This document shows positions 12,846 to 13,235 of a stretch of DNA of 13,235 nucleotides, in pieces. The notes below the pieces were generated by a model. That model saw only the letters and a list, made by a program, of their open reading frames with translations, was not told the DNA's origin and ran no database searches. The stretch covers positions 1 through 13,235 of the forward strand of contig CAYNFH010000183.1 of NCBI GenBank assembly GCA_964396385.1, in the 5' to 3' direction. Every line of letters starts with the position of its first letter. Position 1 is the stretch's first letter. The stretch is from CAYNFH01 sp964396385 (GTDB lineage: Bacteria > Armatimonadota > Chthonomonadetes > Chthonomonadales > CAJBBX01). The position numbers and the translations under genes are program-made.

Positions 12846-13049
12846 AGAGGGCGCCGGACATCCGGATTAAGTTGAAACCGCATCTCGCACCCGACTGCGA
12901 GCCGGACGGAACAGCACTACTTCCGCCTTTCCCCGACGCAAGGCGCCGTCCTCCACATCGTTTTCGCCGACCGCGCGGCCTCGACCACTGCCAGCACGCT
13001 CACCGCCTGAGCCGTGTAAATAGGTCGCGCAAACCAAGGAGACGCCTTC
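12846..13049 (+). other. About 200-base untranslated leader upstream of the 3' sigma gene
   Basis: No convincing gene is visible here on either strand; the open frames are Arg/Pro-rich and lack ribosome binding sites. Two short inverted repeats occur: CCGGA/TCCGG at 12854-12865 and CTCGCA/TGCGAG at 12884-12901 with a six-base loop. It is probably the 5' untranslated region of the following gene. I recognise no known riboswitch class. Confidence 0.45.
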
Positions 13050-13235
13050 TTGCTGCAAACCGCCATTGCGCGCCGCGTCGATGAGAGCTATTCGCTCCAG
13101 CACCTCACGATCGATAATCCCAGCTTTGAATCCGCCATGCCGACGCCGGCGGATCTTCTGGATCGCGACAAGCTGTTCGAGGAGTTCCAGCCCCTTGTGC
13201 GCCGTCTCATCCGCCAGTACGGCGACACACCGGAG
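13050..13235 (+). CDS. Sigma-70 family RNA polymerase sigma factor, N-terminus (partial, 3' truncated)
   Basis: An open frame of 62 codons runs off the window end. It begins at TTG 13050, which has AAGGAGA (13036-13042) seven bases upstream, an excellent site that decides this start. The peptide reads LLQTAIARRVDESYSLQHL, then an acidic linker, then LLDRDKLFEEFQPLVRRLIRQYGDTPE. The last block matches the beginning of sigma region 2 as found in sigma factors with a short N-terminal extension, where LVRRLIRQYGDxPE leads into the core-binding helices. Only the first helix is inside the window, so the class cannot be fixed. It has its own promoter about 205 bases upstream and is probably not co-transcribed with the porin. 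Confidence 0.65.
   Translation, partial: MLQTAIARRVDESYSLQHLTIDNPSFESAMPTPADLLDRDKLFEEFQPLVRRLIRQYGDTPE

Noticed and set aside
12846..13049. Possible riboswitch (CGCGCAAACCA resembles part of a GEMM motif)
   Set aside because: The rest of the GEMM core and its pairing partners are missing, and coding sequence starts immediately after.
12867..13103. Minus-strand open frame of 78 codons over the sigma leader
   Set aside because: No ribosome binding site, a biased composition, and it overlaps the start of the sigma gene, which has a strong Shine-Dalgarno.

Overview
The window is a 13.2 kb stretch of a GC-rich bacterial chromosome. Secretion signals, two beta-barrel outer-membrane proteins (an OprB-type porin and a small barrel), zinc-finger anti-sigma regulation and a c-type heme motif indicate a diderm (two-membrane) organism. 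The closest resemblance I can recall is to Armatimonadota or Acidobacteriota type genomes, but the phylum call is weak. No rRNA, tRNA, CRISPR array, transposase or integrase was seen.

Layout. Positions 1-1524 hold the end of a phosphoketolase gene followed by acetate kinase (ackA). Together they turn sugar phosphates into acetyl phosphate and then acetate plus ATP. Positions 1525-2658, on the minus strand, hold two membrane-anchored proteins of unknown function, one with a zinc ribbon. Positions 2795-4439 hold four small plus-strand genes of visibly lower GC: a 64-aa protein, a 225-aa protein, a two-helix membrane protein and a 70-aa winged-helix-like protein. This looks like an accessory insert. 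Positions 4381-5718 (minus) encode a BaiN/YhiN-type flavoprotein whose tail runs antiparallel into the last insert gene.

Positions 5779-9343 form the most striking unit, a translationally coupled operon of three genes. They encode an ECF sigma factor, a zinc-finger/FecR membrane anti-sigma protein, and a secreted 603-aa protein with a HEWGTF motif and a single CGSCH heme-binding motif. I infer a signalling system in which the exported protein is either the sensor or the main output. Positions 9423-10373 (minus) encode ribose-phosphate pyrophosphokinase with non-standard active-site loops. Upstream of it, at 10450-10983 (minus), is a small outer-membrane barrel protein. That gene is preceded by a strong promoter, a 25-codon ORF with an excellent ribosome binding site, and a GC-rich hairpin. 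Positions 11325-12782 (plus) encode an OprB-like carbohydrate porin. A sigma-70-type promoter and a leader of about 200 nt lead into a second sigma-factor gene that starts with TTG at 13050 and is cut by the window end.

Three unrelated short-unit repeats sit exactly at gene borders: four GATGGNN heptamers containing the ackA start, a CACAGAG-type inverted repeat containing the stop of the HEWGTF gene, and an inverted array of octamers between the barrel gene and prs. They look like dispersed intergenic elements that have intruded into gene ends. Functions are assigned by motif reading only; no database search was possible.
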